34,458 bases of DNA from Oscillospiraceae bacterium (GCA_015067075.1 SVND01000028.1:1-34458); one strand, 5' to 3'. Numbered from the stretch's first letter, positions 1 through 8,256 are shown. Numbers and translations are program-made. Notes: generated from the letters alone by a model not told the origin.

Positions 1-206
1 CTGAATTTTTGGATGATGAAATCATTCTTACAGATCATACTTCAGTCAGCAAATTAAAATACAGCAATATTGAGAAAATAAAAGAAAAAAACAATGTTGT
101 TATGATATTTATGAATAATAATATGGCATTAAGGTTGTATAAAGATGCTTTTGTAGAAGGCTCTTGGGAAGAATGTAAGAAAAAAATCAATGATATGCTC
201 AAATAA
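1..206 (+). CDS. YcxB-like protein, C-terminal fragment (gene starts before the window)
   Basis: The reading frame is open from the first bases of the window to a TAA at 204-206, so only the last roughly 68 residues are visible. The segment has the look of the C-terminal domain of YcxB-like proteins: a short hydrophobic strand, a Ser/Lys-rich turn followed by a 'I-x-K-I' strand, a second strand and a final amphipathic helix ending in Lys. YcxB-like proteins are usually small membrane proteins of unknown role whose two transmembrane helices would lie upstream, outside the window. The first possible in-frame start (TTG at 9) is not credible as the real start because the frame continues upstream. 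A strong hairpin terminator follows two bases after the stop. Family assignment is tentative because so little is visible. Confidence 0.55.
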   Translation, partial: EFLDDEIILTDHTSVSKLKYSNIEKIKEKNNVVMIFMNNNMALRLYKDAFVEGSWEECKKKINDMLK

Positions 207-207
207 G

Positions 208-246
208 AATAACCCCGATAGATTTAAAATCTGTCGGGGTTATTCT
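208..246. terminator. Strong hairpin terminator, probably bidirectional
   Basis: An 18-bp stem with one G-T wobble is formed by 208-225 and 227-244 with a very small loop, and is followed on the plus strand by a T-rich run. It lies right after the first gene's stop and also downstream of purC on the opposite strand, so it can separate the two converging transcripts. Confidence 0.8.
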
Positions 247-276
247 TTGCCTTCTGCAATGCAATTATGTCTTATC

Positions 277-302
277 GGACCGTCGAGGACGCCGGTCCCT
301 AC
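277..302. repeat. Short dispersed palindromic repeat, copy 1
   Basis: This imperfect inverted repeat (GGACCG...CGGTCC, then CTAC) closely matches a second copy at 17984-18008 (about 22 of 25 positions). Both sit in gene-free DNA at the ends of convergent or neighbouring genes. The layout is that of a REP-like element. Confidence 0.55.
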
Positions 303-363
303 AAGGAGAAATCAAACATCCTTATGAGAAGTAGCCTTTGCAGATGGCTTTTTTGAAGTGTAT

Positions 364-1047
364 TTATCTGTTGAGAATAAGCTTTGTAAGTTCAACGGGC
401 TCGACGATCTTATCGCCCTTGTAAACGCGCATATTGCCGGAAGCAATTTCGTCGATAAGGATGACCTCGTCGCCGTTGTAGCCGAATTCAAATTTAATAT
501 CCCAAAGGTCGAGACCGATGGACTTAAGGTCATCAGCAACGATCTTTGTAATCTTGAGAGTCTGCTCCTTCATGCTTTCAAACATAGCAGGAGACATTAC
601 GCCGAGAGCGGCAAGACCTTCGCTTGTAACAAGGGGATCGCCCTTTGCGTCGTTTTTGAATGTACATTCAACGTATCCGCCTTCAAGGGGAGTACCGTCA
701 GCGATATATTCGCCGTATCTGCGAATGAAGCTTCCTGTAGCGACGAGGCGGCAGATAACCTCAAGACCGTGACCGAAAACCTTTCCGGGGAGAACTTCCA
801 TCGTTGCATCGTCAACGTTAGCGGAAACATAGTGAGTTTTAATGCCTGCAGCTTTAAGAAGCTCAAAATAGTAAACGGATGTCTGCAAATTTGCCTTACC
901 AATACCTTCAATGGTCAAACCGACAGTATTTTCGCCGGGATCAAAAACGCCGTCTTTACCTGTGCAATCGTCCTTGAACTTGAGCATTACGTTGCCGTTG
1001 TCAAGACTGTAAACGTCCTTTGTTTTTCCTTCGTAGATCTTCTTCAT
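364..1047 (-). CDS. purC: Phosphoribosylaminoimidazole-succinocarboxamide synthase (SAICAR synthetase)
   Basis: PurC joins CAIR and aspartate using ATP to make SAICAR in cytoplasmic de novo purine synthesis. The 227-residue protein has the usual short bacterial length. It starts with the family's '[12 protein letters not shown]' nucleotide-binding opening, has the central '[16 protein letters not shown]' segment and the 'WDIKFEFG...LIDEI' segment near the end that carries metal- and ATP-binding acidic residues. AAGGAG lies seven bases upstream of the ATG. A promoter is visible at 1115-1143 with a small hairpin in the leader. The gene stands alone, without other pur genes nearby, and is divergent from sfsA. 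No defect is apparent. Confidence 0.96.
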   Translation of the reverse strand: MKKIYEGKTKDVYSLDNGNVMLKFKDDCTGKDGVFDPGENTVGLTIEGIGKANLQTSVYYFELLKAAGIKTHYVSANVDDATMEVLPGKVFGHGLEVICRLVATGSFIRRYGEYIADGTPLEGGYVECTFKNDAKGDPLVTSEGLAALGVMSPAMFESMKEQTLKITKIVADDLKSIGLDLWDIKFEFGYNGDEVILIDEIASGNMRVYKGDKIVEPVELTKLILNR

Positions 1048-1077
1048 AACAATACTCCTTTATGCAAATATATGATT

Positions 1078-1092
1078 ACCGCTTTGCGCGGT
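1078..1092. other. Small hairpin in the purC leader
   Basis: ACCGC (1078-1082) pairs with GCGGT (1088-1092) across a 5-base loop, inside the roughly 60-nt purC leader. It is too small to be a known purine riboswitch, and no riboswitch consensus was recognised here. Confidence 0.3.
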
Positions 1093-1114
1093 ATCCTTCA
1101 AGCTAAGATAATTT

Positions 1115-1143
1115 ATTATACACCTTTTTCAGCCGTTTGGCAA
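1115..1143 (-). promoter_or_regulatory. purC promoter
   Basis: Read on the minus strand: TTGCCA (1138-1143), a 17-bp spacer, and TATAAT (1115-1120), about 68 bp upstream of the purC ATG. It is a near-consensus sigma-A site. Confidence 0.7.
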
Positions 1144-1164
1144 TGCCTTTGAAAAAAATTTTTC

Positions 1165-1193
1165 TTGTAATGCAATAAAATATATGATATAAT
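1165..1193 (+). promoter_or_regulatory. sfsA promoter
   Basis: TTGTAA (1165-1170), a 17-bp spacer and TATAAT (1188-1193) with an upstream TGA giving an extended -10. It lies about 30 bp before the sfsA start. Confidence 0.7.
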
Positions 1194-1222
1194 CAGCAAA
1201 AAACGGGGAAAAGCGGTGCAAA

Positions 1223-1903
1223 ATGAAATACAGCAACGTAATTGAAGGAATATTTTTAAAAAGACCGAACAGATTTATCGCAAACGTGCTGATAAACGGC
1301 GAGGAAAAGACGGTCCACGTGAAAAACACGGGGCGATGCAGAGAGCTTTTACAAGAGGGCTGCAAGGTATTTTTGCACGGTCCTCACAGCGGTGAAAGAA
1401 AAACGGAATACGACCTTATCGCCGTGGAAAAGGAAGGCGCTATAGTAAACATGGATTCACAGGTAGTCAATACCGTTGCGGCGCAGTGGCTTAAAACGTG
1501 CGGATTGTTTTCTGAAAACGCCGTTATACGCCGTGAGGTGACGTACGGCAAGTCGCGCTTTGATATATTCGTCGAGGACGGTAAGCGCAGGGCTTTTGTT
1601 GAGGTCAAGGGCGTTACGCTGGAAAACGGCGGCGTTGCCATGTTCCCCGATGCACCGACTCAGCGCGGGGCAAAGCATATGCGTGAGCTTGTAAGCTGTC
1701 TGGCGCAGGGATATGAGGCGTATGTGATTTTCGTGGTGCAAATGGAAGGAGTGCATACCTTCCGCCCGAATGCCGCAACGGATGGGGATTTTGCCCGTGC
1801 GCTGAAAAGCGCAAAGGAGGAAGGGGTTAAAATTATTGCCGTAAATTGCAACGTAACGGCTGATACTATTGAGATAAAAAGAGAAATTGAAGCGGAAGTT
1901 TGA
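1223..1903 (+). CDS. sfsA: SfsA family DNA/RNA nuclease
   Basis: SfsA proteins combine an N-terminal OB-fold with a C-terminal PD-(D/E)XK-type nuclease domain; the E. coli protein was first named for sugar-fermentation stimulation and is now annotated as a nuclease. The 226-residue length is normal. The N-terminus shows 'RPNRFIANV' and 'VHVKNTGR', family signatures. The nuclease core is visible as an Asp in 'SRFDIFV' followed by 'AFVEVKGVTLE', with the conserved E-x-K, and then 'FPDAPTQRGAKH'. The start is preceded by only a weak purine-rich site, but the frame and signature positions fit. The gene is divergent from purC and followed by its own space, so it looks monocistronic. Its physiological role in Clostridia is not established. 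Confidence 0.94.
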   Translation: MKYSNVIEGIFLKRPNRFIANVLINGEEKTVHVKNTGRCRELLQEGCKVFLHGPHSGERKTEYDLIAVEKEGAIVNMDSQVVNTVAAQWLKTCGLFSENAVIRREVTYGKSRFDIFVEDGKRRAFVEVKGVTLENGGVAMFPDAPTQRGAKHMRELVSCLAQGYEAYVIFVVQMEGVHTFRPNAATDGDFARALKSAKEEGVKIIAVNCNVTADTIEIKREIEAEV

Positions 1904-1944
1904 GCTAAGTGTAAAAATAAGTGTATAAAAACTGAAAAAATTTC

Positions 1945-1973
1945 TTGATTTCCGTGTTGATATATGCTACAAT
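1945..1973 (+). promoter_or_regulatory. Promoter of the lipoprotein gene
   Basis: TTGATT (1945-1950), 17 bp, TACAAT (1968-1973) preceded by TGC (extended -10), about 48 bp before the ATG. Confidence 0.65.
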
Positions 1974-2020
1974 AATATTAGCTTAAAATATAAGCAATAA
2001 CATTTTGTGGGAGGAAACAT

Positions 2021-3568
2021 ATGAAAACAACAATTAAGAGAATTATTTTCACGGCGATTTCCATTTTACTGCTTTGCGCCATGGTTTTCGGATTGAGTTC
2101 ATGCGCATTTTTCAAGAAGAATTTTGCCGCACCGCATGAATATTTTAAGTACGTTCAGGAGCGAGGCATAACTACCGCTATGAAAAATGCCGTAGCGATG
2201 TATGATACATACAAAAATGCGGCACAAAGCGCCGCCACAGACTCAGAGAGTATTGTGAGAGTTTCAGCAGGCGAGGACACGGTGTCTGCGATGGAAGCGG
2301 CGATGGGCATGGATATGTCATGGGTGAACGACCTTGTCATAAAGATCAGCGCAAAAACGGAGGGCAAGCTTAGCCGCGAGGAAATGAGCCTTTTGGCGAA
2401 GGATGATATGCTGGCGTCACTCTCGCTCATATCTGACGCGGAAAACGGCGTACACTATGTGTCGATTCCCGAATTTTTCGCTGAAGCGCTGAAAATTCCC
2501 GCGGAGTATGTTTCGGAGACGGATTCCGTAAATATAATTGAAATGCTTCCCGACGGTGCAAAGGTGGCAAGACTTATCAATAAGTACGTTTCCCTCTATC
2601 TCAGCTTCATAACAGCGGCGGAAAAGAAAGAGGATATACTTAACGCCGGCGATGTTATGCAGAAATGCACCGTTCTGACAGTTAAGTTTACGGACAGAGA
2701 GCTTTCGGAGCTTTCAACGGCAATAATAAACGAAGCTAAAGAAGATGCGGAGCTGAAGGAGCTTGTTTTTGAGCTTTGCGAGATAATGTCGACGGTAGAT
2801 ACATATGAGGAGTACGACGGCGAGCAAATATGGGCTGAGTTTGTGGATGAGGCTGAAAATATTCTTGCCGAGATCGAGGATGAGCAGGAATTTCTTGACG
2901 ATGAGACTGATCTGATACTTGAAAGCTATGTTGACGGCGGTTCAAATATTATCGGCTGGGATATGGAATTTGTTGATGATGACAGCTCTGTATTTTACAG
3001 AACTGTTCAAGACGGCGGCAAATTCGGAATCGTATTCGGAGTCATTTCCGAGGACTATGACACGTTTTTCCTTGAAGGAAGCGGGGCGAAAAATAAGGAT
3101 AAGACGGACTTTGAGATGGCTGTATACGCATATGACGAGGAGCTGCTGAAAATTAAGGCTACGGAAATCGACTACAAGCTTTTAGAAAAGGAATGCAGAC
3201 TGTCGGGTACGGTTGAGCTCTTTGTTGATAGCTACATTGACGAGTATACAATGGCTGAGCTTGGACTTGATGAAAGTATGTCCGTTTCACTTGTGGTGCA
3301 ATCACAAGAGTACGGCAAGGCGAAAATTGCCATTATGCTTGACGGCGAAGAAGCTATAGCCTTGAACGTTGAAAGCGTAATGGCAGAAAACGGCGGCGAA
3401 GCCATCGTAATACCGACAAATTTTATCGAGGACGAGGAAGAGTGGATGGCAGGCATGAGCTTTGATAAGTTTTTTGAGAATATCCAAAAGTCATCCTTGC
3501 CCGACGAGCTTATTCAGGTGATACAAATGGCGATCATGAGCGCCATGATGGGCGGTATGATATACTGA
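2021..3568 (+). CDS. Large acidic surface lipoprotein of unknown function
   Basis: The 515-residue product begins with a lysine-containing n-region, a hydrophobic core and a lipobox 'LSSC' with the modified cysteine at residue 28, so it should be lipid-anchored on the outer face of the cell membrane. GGGAGGAAACAT precedes the ATG. The mature part is rich in Glu and Asp, with a strongly acidic helix-rich stretch at about residues 255-300. The rest alternates helix-like segments with strand-like segments containing repeated 'VDS', 'VDD' and 'SVSLVV'-type runs. No catalytic motif, repeat unit or second membrane segment is visible. Its N-terminal 'HEYFKYVQERGI' opening resembles large clostridial lipoproteins of unknown function, but I cannot name a family with confidence. 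It is monocistronic with its own promoter. Confidence 0.8.
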   Translation: MKTTIKRIIFTAISILLLCAMVFGLSSCAFFKKNFAAPHEYFKYVQERGITTAMKNAVAMYDTYKNAAQSAATDSESIVRVSAGEDTVSAMEAAMGMDMSWVNDLVIKISAKTEGKLSREEMSLLAKDDMLASLSLISDAENGVHYVSIPEFFAEALKIPAEYVSETDSVNIIEMLPDGAKVARLINKYVSLYLSFITAAEKKEDILNAGDVMQKCTVLTVKFTDRELSELSTAIINEAKEDAELKELVFELCEIMSTVDTYEEYDGEQIWAEFVDEAENILAEIEDEQEFLDDETDLILESYVDGGSNIIGWDMEFVDDDSSVFYRTVQDGGKFGIVFGVISEDYDTFFLEGSGAKNKDKTDFEMAVYAYDEELLKIKATEIDYKLLEKECRLSGTVELFVDSYIDEYTMAELGLDESMSVSLVVQSQEYGKAKIAIMLDGEEAIALNVESVMAENGGEAIVIPTNFIEDEEEWMAGMSFDKFFENIQKSSLPDELIQVIQMAIMSAMMGGMIY

Positions 3569-3804
3569 TTCGAATCGTGACGGAAAAAGGTGCACAGATC
3601 GAGATCAGTATCAGCGAAATAATCAGTATCATTCAGCAGATGCATACGTTTGCTTAAAATGAGACATCGCTATATCTACGATAACAGCGATAATAAGGTT
3701 ATGACGATATGGCATAAGGAGTAAAGACCACCATAGTTGGTGGATTTAAAAATATTTGCTTGCGGCATTTTTCATCATATTTGCGCAGCAAATTTGAAGG
3801 AAAC

Positions 3805-3846
3805 AAAAAGGACGAAGAGTGTTTAAAACTCTTCGTCCTTTTTTCT
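3805..3846. terminator. Terminator hairpin of the composite repeat
   Basis: A perfect 16-bp stem (3805-3820 with 3828-3843, core GGACGAAGAGT) and a 7-base loop are followed by T residues. The same terminator-plus-downstream arrangement recurs at 10932 and, for the hairpin alone, at 11615. Confidence 0.75.
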
Positions 3847-3985
3847 TGACAAGCACTTTTTTACGGCGATATATTTGCTTTCGCAAACGTGATATATTTT
3901 TACTCACGCTAAAATGCGATATAACCTCCCTTGCGGTCGGTTGCGATATGATTTAAATCCACTTCACGTCCGATAGGGCACTACG
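3844..3985. repeat. Degenerate GCGATAT-type dispersed repeat block, copy 1
   Basis: After the hairpin come CTTGACAAGCACT, a GGCGATAT...TTTGC...GCAAACG small palindrome, GCGATATAACC, CTTGCGGTCGGTTGCGATAT and CCGATAGGGCA. The same words occur in the same order at 10972-11100, so this is a second copy of one composite element. It contains no open frame. Confidence 0.6.
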
Positions 3986-4047
3986 CATATAAATTTCCTA
4001 TCCTTTTAACGTATAGCGGAAAAAGAGAGACTGTACGATAGCCGATT

Positions 4048-4737
4048 TCATCGAATTTTCACTTGCTTCAAAATCTGCTTGCAAGCTTTCCAATCGGGAG
4101 CGGTTTTTTCAAGCTCGCGATAAAAATCCTTCGAATGGTTTGCGTGCAAAAAATGAGTGAACTCGTGAAGCACAACGTATTTGGCGCATCTTATGGGCGC
4201 GCACATAAGGTAAGAGCTGAAGGTTACAATGCCCTTTGCGGGATGACAGCTGCCCCAACGGGAGACCATTTGCTTTACCTTTATCTGTGGAAAAGCAATG
4301 CCGTATTTTTGAAAATAGGGATAGACCTCGCGGCAAATCGGCGTTACCGTGTCAAGGCAAAGCTGTTTGAGGTAGCTTTCAAAAATACGCTTTGCGTCGG
4401 CGTTTTCCGTTGCGGTCACAATTATATTATCGTCTGCAAGCTCGACGGAATTTTTTTGTCCTTTACTAATAAAAACGGCGCGCTCCTTGCCCAAAATCGC
4501 AATTTTTTCACCGTTTTTAAATGAGAAGGTATCTTTGTCCCCGCGCTTTTCCACGGCGCTGATGATACGGTCACTGTTTGCCTGTATAAAATTTTCAATG
4601 ACAGCTAAAGGTACGAGCTTGCTTGCGGAAACGGCGACGGAGCCGTCAGGGCGGATGCGAAGATTGATATTTTTGACGCTTTTTCTCGTAAGCACATATT
4701 CAAGGGCTTTGCCGTTTAAAATAATGGTCTTTTTCAT
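4048..4737 (-). CDS. YgjP-like (M48-related) zinc metallopeptidase
   Basis: This is a cytoplasmic protein of the YgjP/DUF45 metallopeptidase family, 229 residues, close to the usual 220-240. The zinc site is HEFTH at residues 191-195 with the third ligand His201 in 'HANHSKDF', giving the HExxH-x5-H arrangement. The upstream 'MVSRWGSC' segment and the N-terminal 'LTRKSVKNINLRIRPDGSVAVSA' beta-sheet are also typical. Substrates are unknown. Originally it lay nine bases behind the smpB stop codon. The first 71 bases of the gene plus that junction are duplicated at 8257-8366, so a 3.48-kb insert now separates it from smpB and its promoter. No good ribosome site is visible upstream of the ATG, consistent with former translational coupling to smpB. 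Confidence 0.9.
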   Translation of the reverse strand: MKKTIILNGKALEYVLTRKSVKNINLRIRPDGSVAVSASKLVPLAVIENFIQANSDRIISAVEKRGDKDTFSFKNGEKIAILGKERAVFISKGQKNSVELADDNIIVTATENADAKRIFESYLKQLCLDTVTPICREVYPYFQKYGIAFPQIKVKQMVSRWGSCHPAKGIVTFSSYLMCAPIRCAKYVVLHEFTHFLHANHSKDFYRELEKTAPDWKACKQILKQVKIR

Positions 4738-4776
4738 AACGAACGATCAGTAGCGCTCTTTCATGGCGCGGTCGAT
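4667..4776. repeat. 110-bp direct duplication, left copy
   Basis: Positions 4667-4776 and 8257-8366 agree at 108 of 110 bases (differences at 4684 and 4694). The copy spans the first 71 bases of the metallopeptidase gene, the 9-bp spacer and the last nine codons plus stop of smpB. The two copies bracket 3480 bp of foreign-looking DNA. Confidence 0.92.
4747..4776 (-). pseudogene. 3'-terminal fragment of smpB
   Basis: The 30 bases encode IDRAMKERY plus a stop, identical to the end of the intact smpB at 8337-8366. Upstream sequence diverges at once, so this is only the duplicated tail of the gene. Confidence 0.85.
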
Positions 4777-4814
4777 TTAAAATGGATGGATTGGTTACAC
4801 AACGGTTTTGAAGA

Positions 4815-4851
4815 AATAAGTATCCGCCCACTATGCGGGTGGATACTTATT
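4815..4851. terminator. Hairpin downstream of the GH28-SLH gene
   Basis: A 15-bp stem with one G-T wobble (4815-4829 with 4837-4851, loop 7 bases) lies 13 bp beyond the stop of the minus-strand GH28-SLH gene. The T-run on the minus strand is short, so termination may be partial. Confidence 0.65.
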
Positions 4852-4863
4852 GTTTACTTGTCT

Positions 4864-7077
4864 TTACAGAGCACCCCAAAGTCTGTAAACCGTAAGGATA
4901 GACTGTTCTCTTGTGTATGTGCGAAGGGGGCTGAAGTTGGGAGGTGTTGTCGTGCTTGTGCCGTTCATAACACCTATCGTATTTACATAGTAAATGAACT
5001 CTTTTGCCCATGCATAGATATCGTCTGCGTCTGCGAAGGCTACTTCGCTTGCTGTGATGTCAGCGCCAAGTACCTTTGCCGCAAGTGCAAGCATCTTCGC
5101 AGCTTCCTGTCTTGTAATATTTGCTGTGGGATCGAATGCACCGCTGGATCTGCCGTTTACGATACCCAGCTTTGCTGCTGCGATTACGTTTGCGCTATCT
5201 GTATCGGGGAAGGATACGTCAGCCTTTGCATCTGCATAGCCTGCGATTACGTCAGCTATAGCCTTGCTTGATTTCTTTTCGATCATCTTTATGATAAGAT
5301 CGCAGAAATCACTTCTTGTGATGTCTGTTGTGTAATTGCTGTTAACGTGTTCGGGAACGAGGTCTGCTTCAAGAGCCTTGAAGATCTCTTCCTTTGCCCA
5401 TGCAGAAGGCTCGCCGTTAAGTGTGGGAGCTACAGGCATATCTTTAAGAGATATCTTGCCTCCTACAACAGTGCCTTCTACCGCCTTGATATTGCGTATT
5501 GTGAGATTGTCCCAGGAAACATTTGCAGTTCCCACATACACGGCACTGTTCGCACGGGAAGTAACGTTCGAAACCGTAACACGATCGATATCTCCCGGTT
5601 CGTTTTGTTTGACGGTGGAATATCCCGATTCACCAATGCGAAGCAGCCCTTGCTTGCAGCGGGGACCGCCCTTATCGATGGACATATCGTACACCGTATC
5701 AATGGTAATATCCTGCACCTTATTACCATCCTGAGCCAGCAAGCGAATTACACCGTGAGCGCCGGAACACAAGGCTCGGATATTCGTAATGTTGATATGA
5801 TGAATGTTTGTGTCCTTCCCTTCCACAAGCCAGCGGGTATCAAACTTATGAAGCAGGGCGGTGAGGGCTACGGTGTCATCCCCGGTCACACCGGTAATAT
5901 TGTTAATCTTGATATTGTTACAACCGATACGCAGATCAATTCCGTCTTGGTTTGGTGCGGTGTTTCGCGCATCAAAAATAATGTCCTCAACGATCCCGTT
6001 TTCACAGAAAATGAAGGTGCTTGCCCACCAACGAGAGTTTTTCATCGTGAGATTTTTCACTTCAAACCCGTCAACATTGCGGAAAAAGATAAAGGTATTT
6101 TGCACAATATCGGGATAACCAGCTGTGGATTCAGTTTGTCCGTTATGATTTCCGCCATCTAACACCGCGTTGCCTTTACCGATAATTCTAATGTTTTTCT
6201 GTTCTTCTTCGGCAGTCAAAGTTTCGGCATAGGCAGTTTCCGAATAAAAGATATTGCAGAACACGTCATCTGCTAATCGTAGAATAGCATCATCAATATA
6301 TACGGTAATATCTGAAGGTAAGTGGATTGCTTGCCCGATCTCCCAATTGCGATCTCCGGTGCGAGGGTTGATTCCAATGGTAACTTCGCTTCCGGAAGGA
6401 GCTTCGTCAATCATTTTTTGAATGACAGGTGAATCATTGAATGTGGGTACATATTGGTTCATAATCACTTCGGCTCCTGTTGTTACGATGTACAAATCAG
6501 TAATGCGGAAAGCCCCGACAGCATAGACGCCATCAAAAGGAATGATTTTTAAATTGGTAATCACCTTATTTTTCACCACTTCGCAAATGTTGGAGGTGGT
6601 TACTGTGTAAACCTTGCCTTTTACTGATATATCTTGGTCGCAAATAGCAACTTTACCGGTGTCGGTTACCGTAATGGGCAATTCATTTTCCCAAGTGAAA
6701 CCATTGTCGGTGGAATAATAAATCTTTATATTCAGATCCGGATCAGGACCGCTTGACTTTTCATTATGCCAACAGGTAAAGGAAAGCTCTGCCGACGAGC
6801 AAGCAGCGGTATCTAAATTTATTGTGGGCGAATACACCTGCAGAGGCTCGCCAATATTGTTCGTCAAAATCCACATAGAAAAGGTTTGAGGTGAACCGCC
6901 GTCAATAGAAACGGTATAATCGCGGTTTAACACGCGATCAGAATTACTCTTCCATTTAGCCCCTGCCTCTTTGTTGAAATCGTATACATAGGTCTCCTCA
7001 GCAGCCAAAACACCAAATGAAAACAATGTGTTCAAAATACAAAGCAGCAATAACCAAGAAACGAGTTTTTTCATCAT
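4864..7077 (-). CDS. Secreted GH28-like beta-helix protein with C-terminal SLH domains
   Basis: The 737-residue product has a signal peptide (about residues 1-26, ending near 'VLAAEE'). An N-terminal beta-sandwich-like region (30-200) contains a BNR-like 'YYSTDNGFTW' turn. A right-handed parallel beta-helix follows (about 205-545), then three S-layer homology repeats (about 555-600, 620-670, 680-737) that would anchor it to cell-wall secondary polymers. In the helix, 'NQDGID' (376-381), 'GDD' (399-401) and His441 match the positions of the NTDG, DD and GHG catalytic signatures of family 28 polygalacturonases. The third signature is altered ('GAHG'), so substrate and activity are uncertain; pectin-like or other uronate polysaccharides are likely. 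It lies 13 bp behind the LacI-type gene and probably shares its promoter. It is part of the 3.48-kb insert. Confidence 0.82.
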   Translation of the reverse strand: MMKKLVSWLLLLCILNTLFSFGVLAAEETYVYDFNKEAGAKWKSNSDRVLNRDYTVSIDGGSPQTFSMWILTNNIGEPLQVYSPTINLDTAACSSAELSFTCWHNEKSSGPDPDLNIKIYYSTDNGFTWENELPITVTDTGKVAICDQDISVKGKVYTVTTSNICEVVKNKVITNLKIIPFDGVYAVGAFRITDLYIVTTGAEVIMNQYVPTFNDSPVIQKMIDEAPSGSEVTIGINPRTGDRNWEIGQAIHLPSDITVYIDDAILRLADDVFCNIFYSETAYAETLTAEEEQKNIRIIGKGNAVLDGGNHNGQTESTAGYPDIVQNTFIFFRNVDGFEVKNLTMKNSRWWASTFIFCENGIVEDIIFDARNTAPNQDGIDLRIGCNNIKINNITGVTGDDTVALTALLHKFDTRWLVEGKDTNIHHINITNIRALCSGAHGVIRLLAQDGNKVQDITIDTVYDMSIDKGGPRCKQGLLRIGESGYSTVKQNEPGDIDRVTVSNVTSRANSAVYVGTANVSWDNLTIRNIKAVEGTVVGGKISLKDMPVAPTLNGEPSAWAKEEIFKALEADLVPEHVNSNYTTDITRSDFCDLIIKMIEKKSSKAIADVIAGYADAKADVSFPDTDSANVIAAAKLGIVNGRSSGAFDPTANITRQEAAKMLALAAKVLGADITASEVAFADADDIYAWAKEFIYYVNTIGVMNGTSTTTPPNFSPLRTYTREQSILTVYRLWGAL

Positions 7078-7090
7078 GATTCCTCCGAAT

Positions 7091-8074
7091 TCATAAATTT
7101 AATCGGGTAGTGCGACGCAAAACCAGATTACTTTCAATTTTTATTTCTTGAGGAGGATCTTTCAAAGTGCCACGGATTCGTTCCAAAAGTAAGTTCACTG
7201 CAATCTCACATTGTTTTTCTTCAAACAGTTCGACAGATGATAATCCGATTTCCGGCAGAGTAGCGTATTTTGTATTGTTGTACCCCAAAATTGCCACTCG
7301 CTGAGGAATCGCAACATCGTGGTAATTCAACTCCTCCATGACACCCAAGGCAATCTCGTCGTAAGGGGTAATAATCGCATCGGGAATATATCCATTTTGT
7401 ATCATCCGCCGCACAGCGTAACGCCCGGCTTCTTGAAACCGTTTTTCATCGGTATATACCGATGCTGCATGTGCAGGAAAGCCTGCATCCTTCATGGCTT
7501 GCAAAAATGCTCTTTGTTTGGCTTGGGTTTTCTCTTCTCCCACAAAAGCAATCTCACGATACTGTTGCTGTTTAAAAAAGTTCACGGCCTTTTTCATGGT
7601 ACCTAAAACATCGCTGTACACCGAATCCACTTGTCCTTTGCAAGCCATTTGTACTACGGGAATTGCTAAAGGAGAAGTTATAGGATGTATACTGCAACTA
7701 AGGATCCCATCAACCGAAATATCAGTTTGCAGTTTGCCAAGCATCTCGGTTTCTTTTTGCAAGTCAAAGCCTACGATGTGAAGTTTCATATCGATGCCCA
7801 GATTTTCTAATCTGCGATAAACAATAGCTACCGTTCGAGAATATTCGGTGCTGTCAATTTCAGGAACCAGCAAACTTACTGTGAGGGGATTCCTTGGTGA
7901 AAGTTGTCTCCGTTGCATGCGTTTCTCTTCAAAATAACCGCAGTTAAGAGCCACGGTATATACCTTTGCAGCGGTATCTTCACTCACCTCGTTGCTACCG
8001 GACAACGCCTTTGATACGGTGGATACCGCTACATTAGCCATTTTAGCAATTTTTTGATAAGTAAGATTCCCCAT
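7091..8074 (-). CDS. LacI-family transcriptional regulator
   Basis: The protein has an N-terminal LacI helix-turn-helix ('YQKIAKMANVAVSTVSKALSG') and a C-terminal periplasmic-binding-protein-like sensor domain (about residues 60-325, with 'GILSCSIHPITSPLAIPVVQM' and 'LGYNNTKYATLPEIGLSSVE' landmarks). The ATG at 8074 is chosen over the upstream TTG at 8080 because the AGAGGA ribosome site is 9 bases from the ATG but only 3 from the TTG. It heads a two-gene unit with the GH28-SLH gene, so it likely controls polysaccharide-dependent expression of that surface enzyme and its own synthesis. The effector is probably a sugar released by the enzyme, but the sequence does not identify it. Confidence 0.9.
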   Translation of the reverse strand: MGNLTYQKIAKMANVAVSTVSKALSGSNEVSEDTAAKVYTVALNCGYFEEKRMQRRQLSPRNPLTVSLLVPEIDSTEYSRTVAIVYRRLENLGIDMKLHIVGFDLQKETEMLGKLQTDISVDGILSCSIHPITSPLAIPVVQMACKGQVDSVYSDVLGTMKKAVNFFKQQQYREIAFVGEEKTQAKQRAFLQAMKDAGFPAHAASVYTDEKRFQEAGRYAVRRMIQNGYIPDAIITPYDEIALGVMEELNYHDVAIPQRVAILGYNNTKYATLPEIGLSSVELFEEKQCEIAVNLLLERIRGTLKDPPQEIKIESNLVLRRTTRLNL

Positions 8075-8096
8075 GCACAATCATCCTCTATGTGTT

Positions 8097-8125
8097 ATTA
8101 TAGCGATTGTTCGAAAAATTGTCAA
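8097..8125 (-). promoter_or_regulatory. Perfect consensus promoter of the LacI/GH28 unit
   Basis: Read on the minus strand: TTGACA (8120-8125), exactly 17 bp, TATAAT (8097-8102). It is a full sigma-A consensus 23 bp upstream of the start codon, which suggests strong transcription that must be held down by a repressor. A CGAAA-3-TTTCG-type inverted repeat (8138-8150) just upstream could be an operator. Confidence 0.85.
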
Positions 8126-8137
8126 CCAATTAAGCAA

Positions 8138-8150
8138 CGAAACTTTTTCG
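8138..8150. promoter_or_regulatory. Candidate LacI-type operator
   Basis: A 5-bp inverted repeat (CGAAA and TTTCG, 3-bp centre) lies 13 bp upstream of the -35 hexamer. It is short and may be chance. Confidence 0.25.
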
Positions 8151-8256
8151 AGTTACAAGACGATAGGCCAACAGCAAAACTAGTTATTATTCGGCAATAA
8201 ATCAATTCATGCCTCGTTATGTTAAGATTTAGAATTGTATAATATATCAAGCTACC

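Larger units (their letters stand above)
3569..4047. other. Gene-poor stretch with decayed short frames and repeats
   Basis: Two short open frames follow the lipoprotein gene: 3577-3657 (GTG start, 26 codons) and 3659-3724 (ATG start, 21 codons, ending 'MTIWHKE'). They are in different frames, have no good ribosome site and may be remnants of one small gene. A small hairpin (CCACC/GGTGG) lies at 3729-3744. A strong terminator hairpin follows at 3805-3846, then a block of degenerate GCGATAT-type repeats to about 3985. Nothing else was recognised up to the metallopeptidase gene end at 4048. Confidence 0.4.

Noticed and set aside
1048-1114. A purine riboswitch in the purC leader
   Set aside because: The leader is about 65 nt with one small hairpin and none of the conserved purine-aptamer words.
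358-1152. A 264-codon open frame opposite purC
   Set aside because: It lies fully antisense to a clear purC gene, has Cys-rich random-looking composition and no ribosome site; it is a shadow of codon bias.
4777-8256. The LacI/GH28 cassette as a classical insertion sequence or transposon
   Set aside because: No transposase or terminal inverted repeats are visible and the flanking duplication is far too long.
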